From an uncultured Collinsella sp. (GTDB taxonomy: Bacteria > Actinomycetota > Coriobacteriia > Coriobacteriales > Coriobacteriaceae): a DNA stretch of 21,053 nucleotides. Position 1 is the stretch's first letter; each line of letters opens with the position of its first letter. A program made the translations under genes and the position numbers. Under the pieces are notes generated by a model. That model had not been told where the DNA came from and made no database searches. It saw only the letters and a program-made list of their open reading frames with translations. The stretch spans positions 1 to 21,053 of the forward strand of contig CAAFPY010000032.1 in NCBI GenBank assembly GCA_900764955.1, given 5' to 3'. Below, piece after piece: positions 6,813-14,276 of this stretch.

Positions 6813-6991
6813 GAAGCACCTGAAGCCACCTAAAAGCGATAATATGTAGTTAGAGAGAAGTACGACGCAATCGTGCGGATTATCAGGCAGATGCTGATTC
6901 AACGGCCGCAGCATGAGCGAGATGATAATGAGGGCGATGCCGCATAGGCAGCAACCATCTGCATATGACGAGAAGTAAGGAGTGATCGCGC

Positions 6992-9346
6992 TTGAAGATT
7001 GAGCCCTTCTATTGTGACATGCACATACACACCTACGCGGATGCCAACAAGCGTGAGGGTGCTAACTACGATGCCGACACCCTCCTATCACGTGTCCGCA
7101 CTTACGCCAAGGGACACAAGGCGATCATCGCGCTTACAGACCACAATGTCATCAACGCTGATGCGTATAAGGCTGTCTTAGGCAAAGCCGGCGACGACGT
7201 CGTCCTCATTCTTGGCGTCGAGCTACACATTAAGGCAAATGGCCCGAAGCCCTATCATGCGCACGTCTATTTTAACTCTGAGCCAACTGCTGAGAATATC
7301 GCTGCAATCAACGAACTCCTCGATAAGCTTTACCCAAACAAGCTTCCGAACAGGAATGATGCTATCCCCACTCTTCCCAACGTGCTTAACTCGCTTCAGA
7401 AATATGAGTTCTTGTTCCTGCCCCATGGCGGACAAGCCCACGGGACATTCGATCGTGCAATCGGCAAGGACGAACGATTCGATGACCTCATGATGCGAGG
7501 CATCTACTACAACACGTTCGACGGCTTCACTGCACGTTCCTGCGCTAACGTGGAAAGCACCGTGAACTATTTCCAACGCATTGGAATCGAAGAGTTCACT
7601 AACCTCCTGACCGGTTCAGACAACTACGACCCAGCTAAATACCCTGATCCAAAGAGCAACGATGCCGACCCGTTTACGCCAACTTGGGTGCTGGCAGAGC
7701 CCAGTTTCGATGGACTGCGCATGGCGCTTTCTGAAAGATCGAGGCTCTTCTACGAAGACGAACCGCCGGAGAGCTTCACCCAATCCACCCCGTCTATTGA
7801 ACACATGCGTCTTGTTCGGGACAACATCGACATTGATGTTGACCTCACCCCTGGGCTGAACGTTATCATCGGTGGCTCCTCAACTGGAAAGACTTTGCTA
7901 GTCGAGGCAGTCGCACGCAAGATTGGTTTCTTGGATCCATCCGAACGGCACGGCTTCTACGACAAGTTCGACATTAACGCCATCCAGCTTGACCGGAACG
8001 ACCAGAGCAAACCCTACTACATCAATCAGAGCTACATCGGAAAAGTCGTCGACAAATCCGTAGATCACGAGACCATCGACAGCATTCAGATTCTCAAAGA
8101 CGTATTCCCACAAGATCAAGATGCTTCGGAAGAACTTGATGCGAACTTCGGTGCTGTACGAGATCTTGTGTCAAAGATGTTTGCGGCCGCAGAAGCCGTC
8201 CAGCAAGCAGAAGAGGCACTTAGTCGATTAGCCGCACCGTGCAACTTGATTACCGAAGACTCATTCGCAAGCAATCCTATTGCGGCGATGGAACCGTCCG
8301 CAGAGCTGCAGCAGGCCATGGCATGGAAACCTGCCGTTGAGACTAAGGCCAGCGAAGCGCTTGCCGATCTTGAGGCCATGTTCGAGAGCAACCCGCTTCT
8401 CCCGTCGATTAAGGGTGAGGTGGATGCGCTTCGGTCAAAAATCAGGCTAGGCAGAGATTTAACCGACTTTGAGCAACTAATCGCTTTCTTGCTGAAGGAG
8501 CATTCGAGCACCTATGCGAGCGAAGAGAGCGCCACCAAGCAATCTGACCTGACCAAGCGGAAAAACTTTGCATTAGTTCTCAAAAAAATCGTCGAACTTC
8601 GCACAGGACTCGCCGACTACCGTAGTATAAAATCCAAGTTGCTTACACAGGAATTCGAAGATGTGCCTAGGCGAGCTGAGCTGGCCGGTCATCACCTCAG
8701 CGTCGTGTACTCGTTTAAAATGTCGGAAGCTTTGCTGCTGAGTGCAATCAACGATGTTCTGAGAAACGAAAACAAGTTCGAGGCCATCGAGGATATAACA
8801 GCGGAAAAACTAGCCGCTTCTTTAGCCGGAATCGATAAGCGCCATAAAAGCATTCGCTCGCTTAATTCCATGGCTGCGGCCGTGGCATCCAACCTGGAGA
8901 AGAGCAAAAAGCGAACATTCAGCATAACCACCAAGAACGGTACCAATTGGGACGAGCTTAGCGAGGGACGGAAAACAGCAATTTTACTTGATCTGATACT
9001 CGGATTCGATGGTAATACGGCACCGCTTATAATCGACCAGCCGGAAGACAACCTTGCCGCAGACTACATTAACGACGGCCTCGCCGCCGCGATTAAGGGC
9101 AGCAAGGCAACTAGGCAGACAATCGTAGTAACCCATAATGCCACAATACCCATGCTTGCCGACGCTCAGACGGTAGTGCTGTGTCGAAACATCGACGGCA
9201 AGCTGGTGATTCGCTCGGCACGACTTGAGGGTTTCATTGACGGCAAGCGAGCGCTCGATTGGATTGTCGAGATCACTGACGGAGGCGAACCCTCCGTGCA
9301 GAAGCGCTTTAGGAAATACAACTTCAAAAGGTTCGGAGGTCGATAA
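6992..9346 (+). CDS. PHP-domain protein fused to an SMC/ABC-like ATPase
   Basis: The 784-residue protein starts with a PHP metallophosphoesterase-like domain: D9-x-H11-x-H13, TDHN (49-52), GVELH (75-79), HAH (89-91), LPHGG (144-148) and SDNYD (210-214). A P-loop GGSSTGKT (295-302) then begins an ABC/SMC-type ATPase with a coiled-coil-like middle (about 390-640), a signature-like LSEGRK (656-661), a Walker B LIIDQPED (679-686) and a switch His in VVTHN (H715). The layout resembles proteins annotated as TrlF/Spaf_1101-type AAA-like ATPases, whose function is not settled. A ligand- or nucleic-acid-gated hydrolase is plausible. The start is a TTG at 6992 behind AAGGAG. Its AT-richer codon use differs from the housekeeping genes, suggesting transfer. 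Confidence 0.85.
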   Translation: MKIEPFYCDMHIHTYADANKREGANYDADTLLSRVRTYAKGHKAIIALTDHNVINADAYKAVLGKAGDDVVLILGVELHIKANGPKPYHAHVYFNSEPTAENIAAINELLDKLYPNKLPNRNDAIPTLPNVLNSLQKYEFLFLPHGGQAHGTFDRAIGKDERFDDLMMRGIYYNTFDGFTARSCANVESTVNYFQRIGIEEFTNLLTGSDNYDPAKYPDPKSNDADPFTPTWVLAEPSFDGLRMALSERSRLFYEDEPPESFTQSTPSIEHMRLVRDNIDIDVDLTPGLNVIIGGSSTGKTLLVEAVARKIGFLDPSERHGFYDKFDINAIQLDRNDQSKPYYINQSYIGKVVDKSVDHETIDSIQILKDVFPQDQDASEELDANFGAVRDLVSKMFAAAEAVQQAEEALSRLAAPCNLITEDSFASNPIAAMEPSAELQQAMAWKPAVETKASEALADLEAMFESNPLLPSIKGEVDALRSKIRLGRDLTDFEQLIAFLLKEHSSTYASEESATKQSDLTKRKNFALVLKKIVELRTGLADYRSIKSKLLTQEFEDVPRRAELAGHHLSVVYSFKMSEALLLSAINDVLRNENKFEAIEDITAEKLAASLAGIDKRHKSIRSLNSMAAAVASNLEKSKKRTFSITTKNGTNWDELSEGRKTAILLDLILGFDGNTAPLIIDQPEDNLAADYINDGLAAAIKGSKATRQTIVVTHNATIPMLADAQTVVLCRNIDGKLVIRSARLEGFIDGKRALDWIVEITDGGEPSVQKRFRKYNFKRFGGR

Positions 9347-9633
9347 TGGAGCTGCAGTTACTTTTTGGGCGCGCTGAGAATGGAAGTGCGACCGCCAAAA
9401 TGGCGATTGACGGCGGAATTCAAGAAGACTTTGACTATGTGAAACTTGTCAAGCTGCTGTTCGATAATCCAGAAGCCACAGTAGCGGCAGAAGTTGCAGA
9501 GTCATACAACGATGCGCAGAAGCAGCGACTGAATGAGCTGGTTGACAAAATCATGACAACTGCAAAGGGTAAAGCGGACACTGCGCAGACCTTAGCAGCA
9601 GACGATCTGGAACCTGAAGACATTCCCATTTAG
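9346..9633 (+). CDS. Small partner protein of the PHP-ATPase
   Basis: This 95-residue acidic protein overlaps the upstream stop codon by one base (taatg), so the two genes are translationally coupled. It opens with a strand-like MELQLLFGRA, has a helical middle (DAQKQRLNELVDKIMTTAKG) and ends in an acidic tail DDLEPEDIPI. I do not recognise a named family. It lacks Cys, membrane segments and an obvious catalytic motif. The tight coupling suggests a subunit, an inhibitor or an adaptor of the PHP-ATPase. The operon ends 46 bases downstream in a strong hairpin. Confidence 0.75.
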   Translation: MELQLLFGRAENGSATAKMAIDGGIQEDFDYVKLVKLLFDNPEATVAAEVAESYNDAQKQRLNELVDKIMTTAKGKADTAQTLAADDLEPEDIPI

Positions 9634-9678
9634 GCCGCATTCGCATACGCAAGACATCACTTTGTCATGTGTTGGGAA

Positions 9679-9716
9679 GATGCCCGTACCGATAAAGGTA
9701 CGGGCATCGTTCGTTT
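9679..9716 (+). terminator. Terminator of the PHP-ATPase operon
   Basis: A perfect 12-bp stem pairs gatgcccgtacc (9679-9690) with ggtacgggcatc (9697-9708) across the loop gataaa, followed by gttcgttt. The T-run is interrupted but the stem is strong and the place, 46 bases after the operon stop, is right. Confidence 0.75.
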
Positions 9717-9767
9717 CAGCCCGTCTCAACTACGAAAGGTAGCCAGAAATGAACGATGGGCCGAAAT

Positions 9768-10175
9768 CTACCTAGCGCCGAGCCCGCGCTTCCAGTCGAG
9801 GTACTCCTCCTCGGAGATCTCCCCGGAGTCCCGCCTCGCGCGCATCGCCGCCCATGCCCTGACCGCCGCGTCGAGCTTCTGGGCGCCAGGCGCCGCGGGG
9901 TCCACGACGACCCGAGCCCCGCCATCGTCGGCCTCGGGCCTCGCGCCGAAGCCCTCCTCGAGGCGGAACAGGACCTCGAGCGCGTCGCGGGCCGTCTCGA
10001 GCCCGTAGTCGACGAGCGCGGCCAGGTCCACCCCGAGCGCCCTCGCGAGGGCCTCAAGGTGCTGCGGCCGGGGCGTCCTGAGCCCGAGCTCGTAGTTCCG
10101 CACCGCGGACTCGGTCACGCCCGCCATCTCGACGAGCTCCCTCTGCAGGAGGCGCGTCTTTTCCTCAAGCTTGCT
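9768..10175 (-). pseudogene. XRE-family regulator, 5'-truncated
   Basis: The minus-strand frame encodes a helix-turn-helix of the Cro/cI type: LVEMAGVTESAVRNYELGLR, then PRPQHLEALARALGVDLAALVDYG. A linker and a short SHOCT-like end (SGEISEEEYLDWKRGL) follow. The normal N-terminus (an M plus a first helix before the TQ-type turn) is absent: upstream residues SKLEEKTRLLQRE are in frame but preceded by TAA at 10176-10178 with no start codon. The only ATG (10125-10127) lies inside helix 2. The break coincides with an end motif shared with the 200-bp repeat, so insertion or deletion of an element probably removed the gene start. It is probably non-functional as written. Confidence 0.7.
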
Positions 10176-10190
10176 TTAGAGACACCTGTC
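10170..10190 (-). repeat. Short end motif, inverted copy at the XRE break
   Basis: Read on the minus strand, gacaggtgtctct followed by aaagcaag matches gacaggcgtctct followed by agcaag at 5227-5245, with one substitution and a two-base insertion. Orientation is opposite to the other copies (703-727, 3125-3150, 5222-5245). It marks the exact place where the XRE frame is cut. Confidence 0.45.
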
Positions 10191-10269
10191 TTTGCTATTC
10201 CGGCCACATAGAATTGCCAATCCTATAATGGCAAGACTTCATGTGTAACTCCCGCACCCTATCCCCTAC

Positions 10270-10842
10270 TTAATCAGTCGCTCCACACCCTGCGAGACGA
10301 AGGTACCGCTCATAAGATTCAGGATCTTGGGCAAGTTCTATCATCTTCAACTGTAGGGATAGCACATCATGCCGCGCATTCCCCCCATTTGCCACGGGAG
10401 ACTGGCTCGAAATAAAATCGGAAAGCAAGTTGGTTAACGGCGCTCCAATCGCTTGCTTAAAGTTGAACCCAAGAAGCTGCATAACATTGAGGGTCTCTTT
10501 ACTTAGCAGCTTCTTCATCACATCGAGCGTTGGCTGAGGTACGGGCTTCTCGCCGATGCTCACCAGCTCTTCTATGATTGGAATCAGGGTATCAGTTATA
10601 TACTTGATATCTTTTTCGGTAATCTGCTGAGCAACGAGCTCCTGCTTATATGCTTGAGCCAGACTCTGCAGCTGAGCGTTCTTTTCGACGAGATCATTGA
10701 TAATCTCCGTCAACTCAGCCACAGCTTCTCTATCATTTCTTTTCGCCTTGATACTCTGAACTTTCTCGGCGACAACGCTCGCGGTGTTCTGCATTAATAT
10801 CGTCGCCGCCTGTGTCGTCAGCTCTCCAAGTATCGGATCCAT
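10270..10842 (-). CDS. Hypothetical protein, helical
   Basis: The 190-residue product starts at ATG 10840-10842 behind AGGGGG; the longer frame upstream runs through the toxin remnant and is not credible. It is predicted by eye to be largely helical: a basic stretch (QSIKAKRND) is followed by a Gln/Leu-rich coiled-coil-like segment (NDLVEKNAQLQSLAQAYKQE), an IIEELVSIGEKP turn and an amphipathic C-terminal half. No family is recognised, and no Cys pair, nuclease or P-loop motif is present. The codon use is AT-rich compared with guaA, in line with an acquired gene. It lies 19 bases beyond the end of the toxin-antitoxin pair on the same strand and could be co-transcribed with it. Confidence 0.7.
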   Translation of the reverse strand: MDPILGELTTQAATILMQNTASVVAEKVQSIKAKRNDREAVAELTEIINDLVEKNAQLQSLAQAYKQELVAQQITEKDIKYITDTLIPIIEELVSIGEKPVPQPTLDVMKKLLSKETLNVMQLLGFNFKQAIGAPLTNLLSDFISSQSPVANGGNARHDVLSLQLKMIELAQDPESYERYLRLAGCGATD

Positions 10843-10861
10843 TTGTTGCCCCCTAAACCTC

Positions 10862-11140
10862 TTACAGCCCCAACAGCTCGCTATGGCTTCCTGTACGCGT
10901 TGCAACGAGGACAAGCCCTTCCTCATCGATGCGGTAGATGAGCAGCTAATCAGGCTCGATATGGCACTCGCGGTGCCCGCGGTATGTCCCTCCCAGCGAG
11001 TGATCTCGCATAGCCTCGGGCAAAACCTCCCCGCGCACGAGCGCCTTGAGGGTCGTCTCAAGCTTGGACAGATCCTTACCTTGTTTCTTGATACGCTTGT
11101 AGTCCCTCTTGAACTTCGCCGTGAACCTCAGCTCAAGCAT
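10862..11140 (-). pseudogene. YafQ-type mRNA interferase toxin with an internal amber stop
   Basis: The frame starts at ATG 11138-11140 with LRFTAKFKRDYKRIKKQGKD and reaches GGTYRGHRECHIEPD, the conserved family segment. At 10946-10948 a TAG replaces the Trp codon expected in EPDWLLIYR. After it the same frame continues without break as LLIYRIDEEGLVLVATRTGS, then HSELLGL and TAA (10862-10864). That part carries the catalytic-type His of YafQ in SHSEL. So a single G-to-A change at one Trp codon truncates an otherwise complete 92-residue RelE/YafQ-type ribosome-dependent RNase. The truncated product lacks the C-terminal catalytic residues and is expected to be inactive. It follows the antitoxin after 3 bases. 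Confidence 0.85.
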
Positions 11141-11143
11141 GGC

Positions 11144-11428
11144 CTACTCCTCGTCGAGCGCGGCCATGGCCTCCCCCACCGTGCGGTAGGGGCCGGAGAG
11201 GTTCCTGCCCGCCGCAGCGTCGTCCATGGCGACGAGCGTCTCTCGGCTGAACCCGTAGGGGTTCGAGGGATCGAACGGGAACCCGCCTCGACGGTTGAAC
11301 GCAGAGACAAACATGCGGATGGCGTTGCTCGGGGAGGTGCCGATCTCGTCGCAGACGGCAGTGAAGCGGTCCTTCTCGTCCTTGCGGAGTTTGGCGGAGA
11401 TGGATTCAGATGCAACAGCCGTAGCCAT
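11144..11428 (-). CDS. RelB/DinJ-family antitoxin
   Basis: The 94-residue product shows the ribbon-helix-helix beginning of DinJ (SESISAKLRKDEKDRFTAVC, DEIGTSPSNAIRMFVSAF) followed by the proline-containing FPFDPSNPYGFSRET and a C-terminal toxin-binding tail. It should bind and neutralise the YafQ-type toxin encoded 3 bases downstream and repress its own promoter. I prefer the ATG at 11426-11428, which has AAAGG upstream. The longer start at 11465-11467 overlaps a probable -10 box TACAAT and is less likely. With the toxin interrupted, the antitoxin may now stand alone or protect against related toxins. Confidence 0.82.
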   Translation of the reverse strand: MATAVASESISAKLRKDEKDRFTAVCDEIGTSPSNAIRMFVSAFNRRGGFPFDPSNPYGFSRETLVAMDDAAAGRNLSGPYRTVGEAMAALDEE

Positions 11429-11464
11429 AGCAGACCTTTCTTTATATTTTCCTACTTTGTCTGA

Positions 11465-11499
11465 CATTGTATTCCCATTATTGTCACATTCTTACAATG
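11465..11499 (-). promoter_or_regulatory. Antitoxin promoter region with inverted repeat
   Basis: The arms cattgta (11465-11471) and tacaatg (11493-11499) form a 7-bp inverted repeat with a 21-base spacer. On the minus strand the downstream arm supplies a TACAAT -10 box. This fits autoregulation by a RelB/DinJ dimer, but no clear -35 is seen. From 11500 to 11670 I see no gene; the sequence holds a GC-rich and then an AT-rich stretch. Confidence 0.35.
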
Positions 11500-11674
11500 C
11501 CGGGCCAGTGTGCTGCAGCTATCTCACTGTGAAAAGCCAGGGGGCCTTAGTGGCCGCGAGCGCCCGCGCCTTCGGCCGCAGCCTTGCTTCATTTTTTCTA
11601 TTCCTCTCGTTCCCTAAAATCGAACGAATCAGCTTGGAACAAAAAGCGGAGAACCAGAGACCTTGACCCATACG

Positions 11675-11719
11675 GGACATTATCTGGTTATGTCTGTATC
11701 ATTGTCCGGATTGATGTCC
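11675..11719. promoter_or_regulatory. Second, degenerate copy of the regulator operator
   Basis: The block ggacattatctgg (11675-11687), then tatca, attgtccggattgatgtcc (11701-11719) aligns with the operator at 6754-6812 (ggacattattctgg, tatca, attgtccagattatgtcc) with small gaps and in the same order. The outer inverted arms are imperfect here. It overlaps the last codons of the HNH gene, an unusual place for an operator. Confidence 0.45.
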
Positions 11720-12322
11720 ATCATCCACCTGTCTCTCCCGCAATAACTCAGCCTGAGAGGAAATCTCCGCCCGGACGGCAGCCGCGAGCTCCTCGCATCG
11801 CCTCATCTCCTCGATCAGACTCCGGTGCGCATCCCAATAAGACTCCCACAAATCCCCGTCAACCACGGTCTCGAAGTCAATTCTCACCGGAGGAAATCTT
11901 CGCTCATACTCGGCTATCCTTTCAGCCCTTAATTTGATATCTTCCACGCCCCGCGACGCGGGTGACAGCGGCGACGATCCGAACATCCACTTCCTCCAGA
12001 GCTTGTTCCCCTTAGACTGGTTGCACTTCCCACACGCGGGCACGAGGTTGTGTATCTCCGTGATATAGCCCGTTGGGCGCTTGTCCCGTACGATGGCGTT
12101 GAGATGGTCCCACTCCGTCGCAGGATCGCCGCAATATGCACAACGCACATCCGAGGCGTCCATACCAAGAGCCTCGAGCGCGAGGGCAATCTCCTCGTCG
12201 CTCGGCGTGATTGCGGGAATGACCCCGTTCACAAAAGAGTTCGTAATACTCGACGTTCGGCCGGCTATCTTTACCGGAGTCGGCATCTTGAATGCATTGG
12301 AAAGTGCGCTCTTCGGCATCAT
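11699..12322 (-). CDS. HNH endonuclease
   Basis: The 207-residue protein carries an HNH nuclease core: CAYCG, then WDHLNAIVRDKRPTGY, EIHNLVPACGKCNQSKGN and LWRKWM. The two Cys pairs would bind a structural zinc and the DH/N residues make the metal-dependent active site that cuts DNA. N-terminal to it is a Pro/Ser-rich segment, and C-terminal a charged helical tail. The adjacent ATGs at 12322 and 12319 follow GAGGTG; I give the first, but the second has better spacing. The 3' end overlaps the operator-like sequence at 11675-11719. It is a single-gene nuclease near a toxin-antitoxin pair and the PHP-ATPase operon; restriction, homing or defence roles are all possible. Confidence 0.82.
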   Translation of the reverse strand: MMPKSALSNAFKMPTPVKIAGRTSSITNSFVNGVIPAITPSDEEIALALEALGMDASDVRCAYCGDPATEWDHLNAIVRDKRPTGYITEIHNLVPACGKCNQSKGNKLWRKWMFGSSPLSPASRGVEDIKLRAERIAEYERRFPPVRIDFETVVDGDLWESYWDAHRSLIEEMRRCEELAAAVRAEISSQAELLRERQVDDGHQSGQ

Positions 12323-12404
12323 GCACCTCAAAACAAAATGGGGCCGCAGAAATGCTGCAACCTCATTTACCTGTAACTATTTTGCAATTACGAGCTCTTG
12401 TTCA

Positions 12405-14015
12405 CTACTCCCATTCGATCGTCGCCGGGGGCTTGCTCGTGATGTCGTACGCCACGCGGTTGATGCCCGGAACCTCGGCAACGATGCGGCCGGAGATGTG
12501 CGCAAGCACCTCGTAGGGCAGGCGCGCCCAGTCGGCGGTCATGGCGTCGCTGCTCTCCACGGCGCGCAGGATCACGGGGCGCGCGTAGGTGCGCTCGTCG
12601 CCCATCACGCCCACGGACTTGATGTCGGGCAGCACGCAGAAGTACTGCCAGCAGGAATGCTCGCTGTTGCGCTCGCCGGTCTGCTCGAACAGGCGCGCGT
12701 TGTACGCGTCCAGCTCCTCGCGCACGATGGCGTCGGCGTTCTTCAAGATTTCCAGCTTCTCGGGGCTCACAGCTCCGATGATGCGGATGGCAAGACCCGG
12801 GCCCGGGAACGGCTGGCGATACACGATGTGCTCCGGCAAACCAAGCGCCAAACCGAGCTCGCGAACCTCGTCCTTAAAGAAATGGTCGAGTGGCTCGATG
12901 AGGTCAAAATGCACACCCTCAGGGAACGGAATCAGATTGTGGTGGCTCTTGATGGTGGCCGTCTTGCCGCCGGTCTTGCGCGCGCCACTCTCGATGATGT
13001 CGGGATAAATGGTGCCCTGGGCCAGGTACTTCACGGGGCGACCGTCGCACTCGAGCTCCTTGGCCACGGCGAAGAACTCGTTCCAGAACTGCGTGCCAAT
13101 GATGCGGCGCTTCTCCTCGGGGTCGGTCACGCCATCGAGCAGCGCGGCATAGCGCGCTTCCGCATGCACGTGCACGAAGTCGACGTCGAACTGCTTGGTG
13201 AAGACCTCCTCGACCTGCTCGGGCTCGCCTTTGCGCAGCAGTCCATGATTGATGAACACACAGGTCATCTGGCGTCCCACGGCACGGGCGCCGAGCGCGG
13301 CCACCACGGAAGAGTCGACGCCACCGGAGAGCGCCAAGATCACGCGGTCCTCGCCCACGGCGGCGCGAAACTCGCTCGACATGGTCTCGACCAGGTTGTC
13401 CATGGTCCACGTGGCCTCAAGCCCGCAGATATCGAACAGGAAGTTGCGCAGCAGCTGCTGGCCATACTCGGTGTGCTTGACCTCGGGGTGGAACTGCGTG
13501 GTGTAGATGCGGCGCTCAGCGTTCTCCATCGCGGCGACCGGGCACACGGAGGTGCTGGCCGTCACGGCGAAGCCCTCGGGCACGCGACTCACGGAATCGC
13601 GATGGCTCATCCACACCGTCTGCTCGAGCGGCGTGGCATTGAACAGTGCGCTCTCGCGGTCGCGCTCGATGGTCGCCGGGCCGTACTCGCCAATCTCGGA
13701 ATGGCCCACCTCGCCGCCGAGCGTCACGGCGGTCACTTGATGACCATAGCAAAAGCCCAGGATGGGCAGGCCGAGCTCATAGATAGCCGGATCGACCGTG
13801 GGCGCATCCTCCGCATACACCGACGCGGGACCGCCGGACAAAATCAGCGCCGCGGGCGCCATCTCGCGCACCTCATCGGCGCTGATGTCGCACGGGACAA
13901 TCTCGGAATACACGTGCAGATCGCGCACGCGACGGGCGATGAGCTGCGCATATTGGGCGCCAAAGTCAAATACCAGGACCTTCTGCGCGGTCTGCTCGGA
14001 TGCCTTCTGGGTCAT
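12405..14015 (-). CDS. guaA: GMP synthase (glutamine-hydrolysing)
   Basis: This 536-residue protein aminates XMP to GMP using glutamine and ATP, the last step of guanine nucleotide synthesis, in the cytosol. The class I amidotransferase domain is complete: nucleophile C89 in GFCYGHQ and the H176/E178 pair in FHPEV. The ATP-pyrophosphatase P-loop SGGVDSS is at 230-236. The C-terminal dimerisation domain ends in the family tail PATIEWE. The ATG at 14013-14015 follows GGGAGGG directly, and the frame upstream of it does not look like a family N-terminus. It is transcribed away from the asparaginase gene; the 261-bp gap between them holds a candidate minus-strand -10 (TATGAT, 14072-14077) and no clear riboswitch. 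Confidence 0.97.
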   Translation of the reverse strand: MTQKASEQTAQKVLVFDFGAQYAQLIARRVRDLHVYSEIVPCDISADEVREMAPAALILSGGPASVYAEDAPTVDPAIYELGLPILGFCYGHQVTAVTLGGEVGHSEIGEYGPATIERDRESALFNATPLEQTVWMSHRDSVSRVPEGFAVTASTSVCPVAAMENAERRIYTTQFHPEVKHTEYGQQLLRNFLFDICGLEATWTMDNLVETMSSEFRAAVGEDRVILALSGGVDSSVVAALGARAVGRQMTCVFINHGLLRKGEPEQVEEVFTKQFDVDFVHVHAEARYAALLDGVTDPEEKRRIIGTQFWNEFFAVAKELECDGRPVKYLAQGTIYPDIIESGARKTGGKTATIKSHHNLIPFPEGVHFDLIEPLDHFFKDEVRELGLALGLPEHIVYRQPFPGPGLAIRIIGAVSPEKLEILKNADAIVREELDAYNARLFEQTGERNSEHSCWQYFCVLPDIKSVGVMGDERTYARPVILRAVESSDAMTADWARLPYEVLAHISGRIVAEVPGINRVAYDITSKPPATIEWE

Positions 14016-14276
14016 AAACCCTCCCAACTGGTCCGCCGCGAGCAGCGGCATCACACGAAAATAATTGATACATCATACTCGCCAAGCTGGCAGTACGCAG
14101 AATCCATACAGAGTTTTACATCGTTCCGCAACATGCAGCAAAAGGCGCGCCCCGGCGACAGGGCAAACGCCCCCACTTGCCACCTCCGCCCTCTACCTGC
14201 ATCCTCTACAATGCATGCAGCAAGCCATTTCGCTTCATTCAGGAGCAATCGCCATACATCAAAGGGAGCAGCACGC

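Noticed and set aside
6992..12322. Septu-like pair of ATPase and HNH nuclease
   Set aside because: The two genes are on opposite strands, more than 2 kb apart with other genes between, and the ATPase carries a PHP domain, unlike the Septu ATPase.
12405..12425. Similarity between the guaA C-terminus (TIEWE) and the repeat peptide end (ITEWE)
   Set aside because: Only five residues and a few bases agree; the preceding residues and DNA do not match, so it is probably chance.
12081..14276. Very long plus-strand open frame leading into the asparaginase
   Set aside because: It is the antisense of guaA and the HNH gene; the protein has no family features until the asparaginase ATG at 14277, which has its own ribosome binding site.
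14016..14276. Purine riboswitch or G-box upstream of guaA
   Set aside because: No conserved three-way junction motifs could be identified by eye; only a candidate -10 box was noted.
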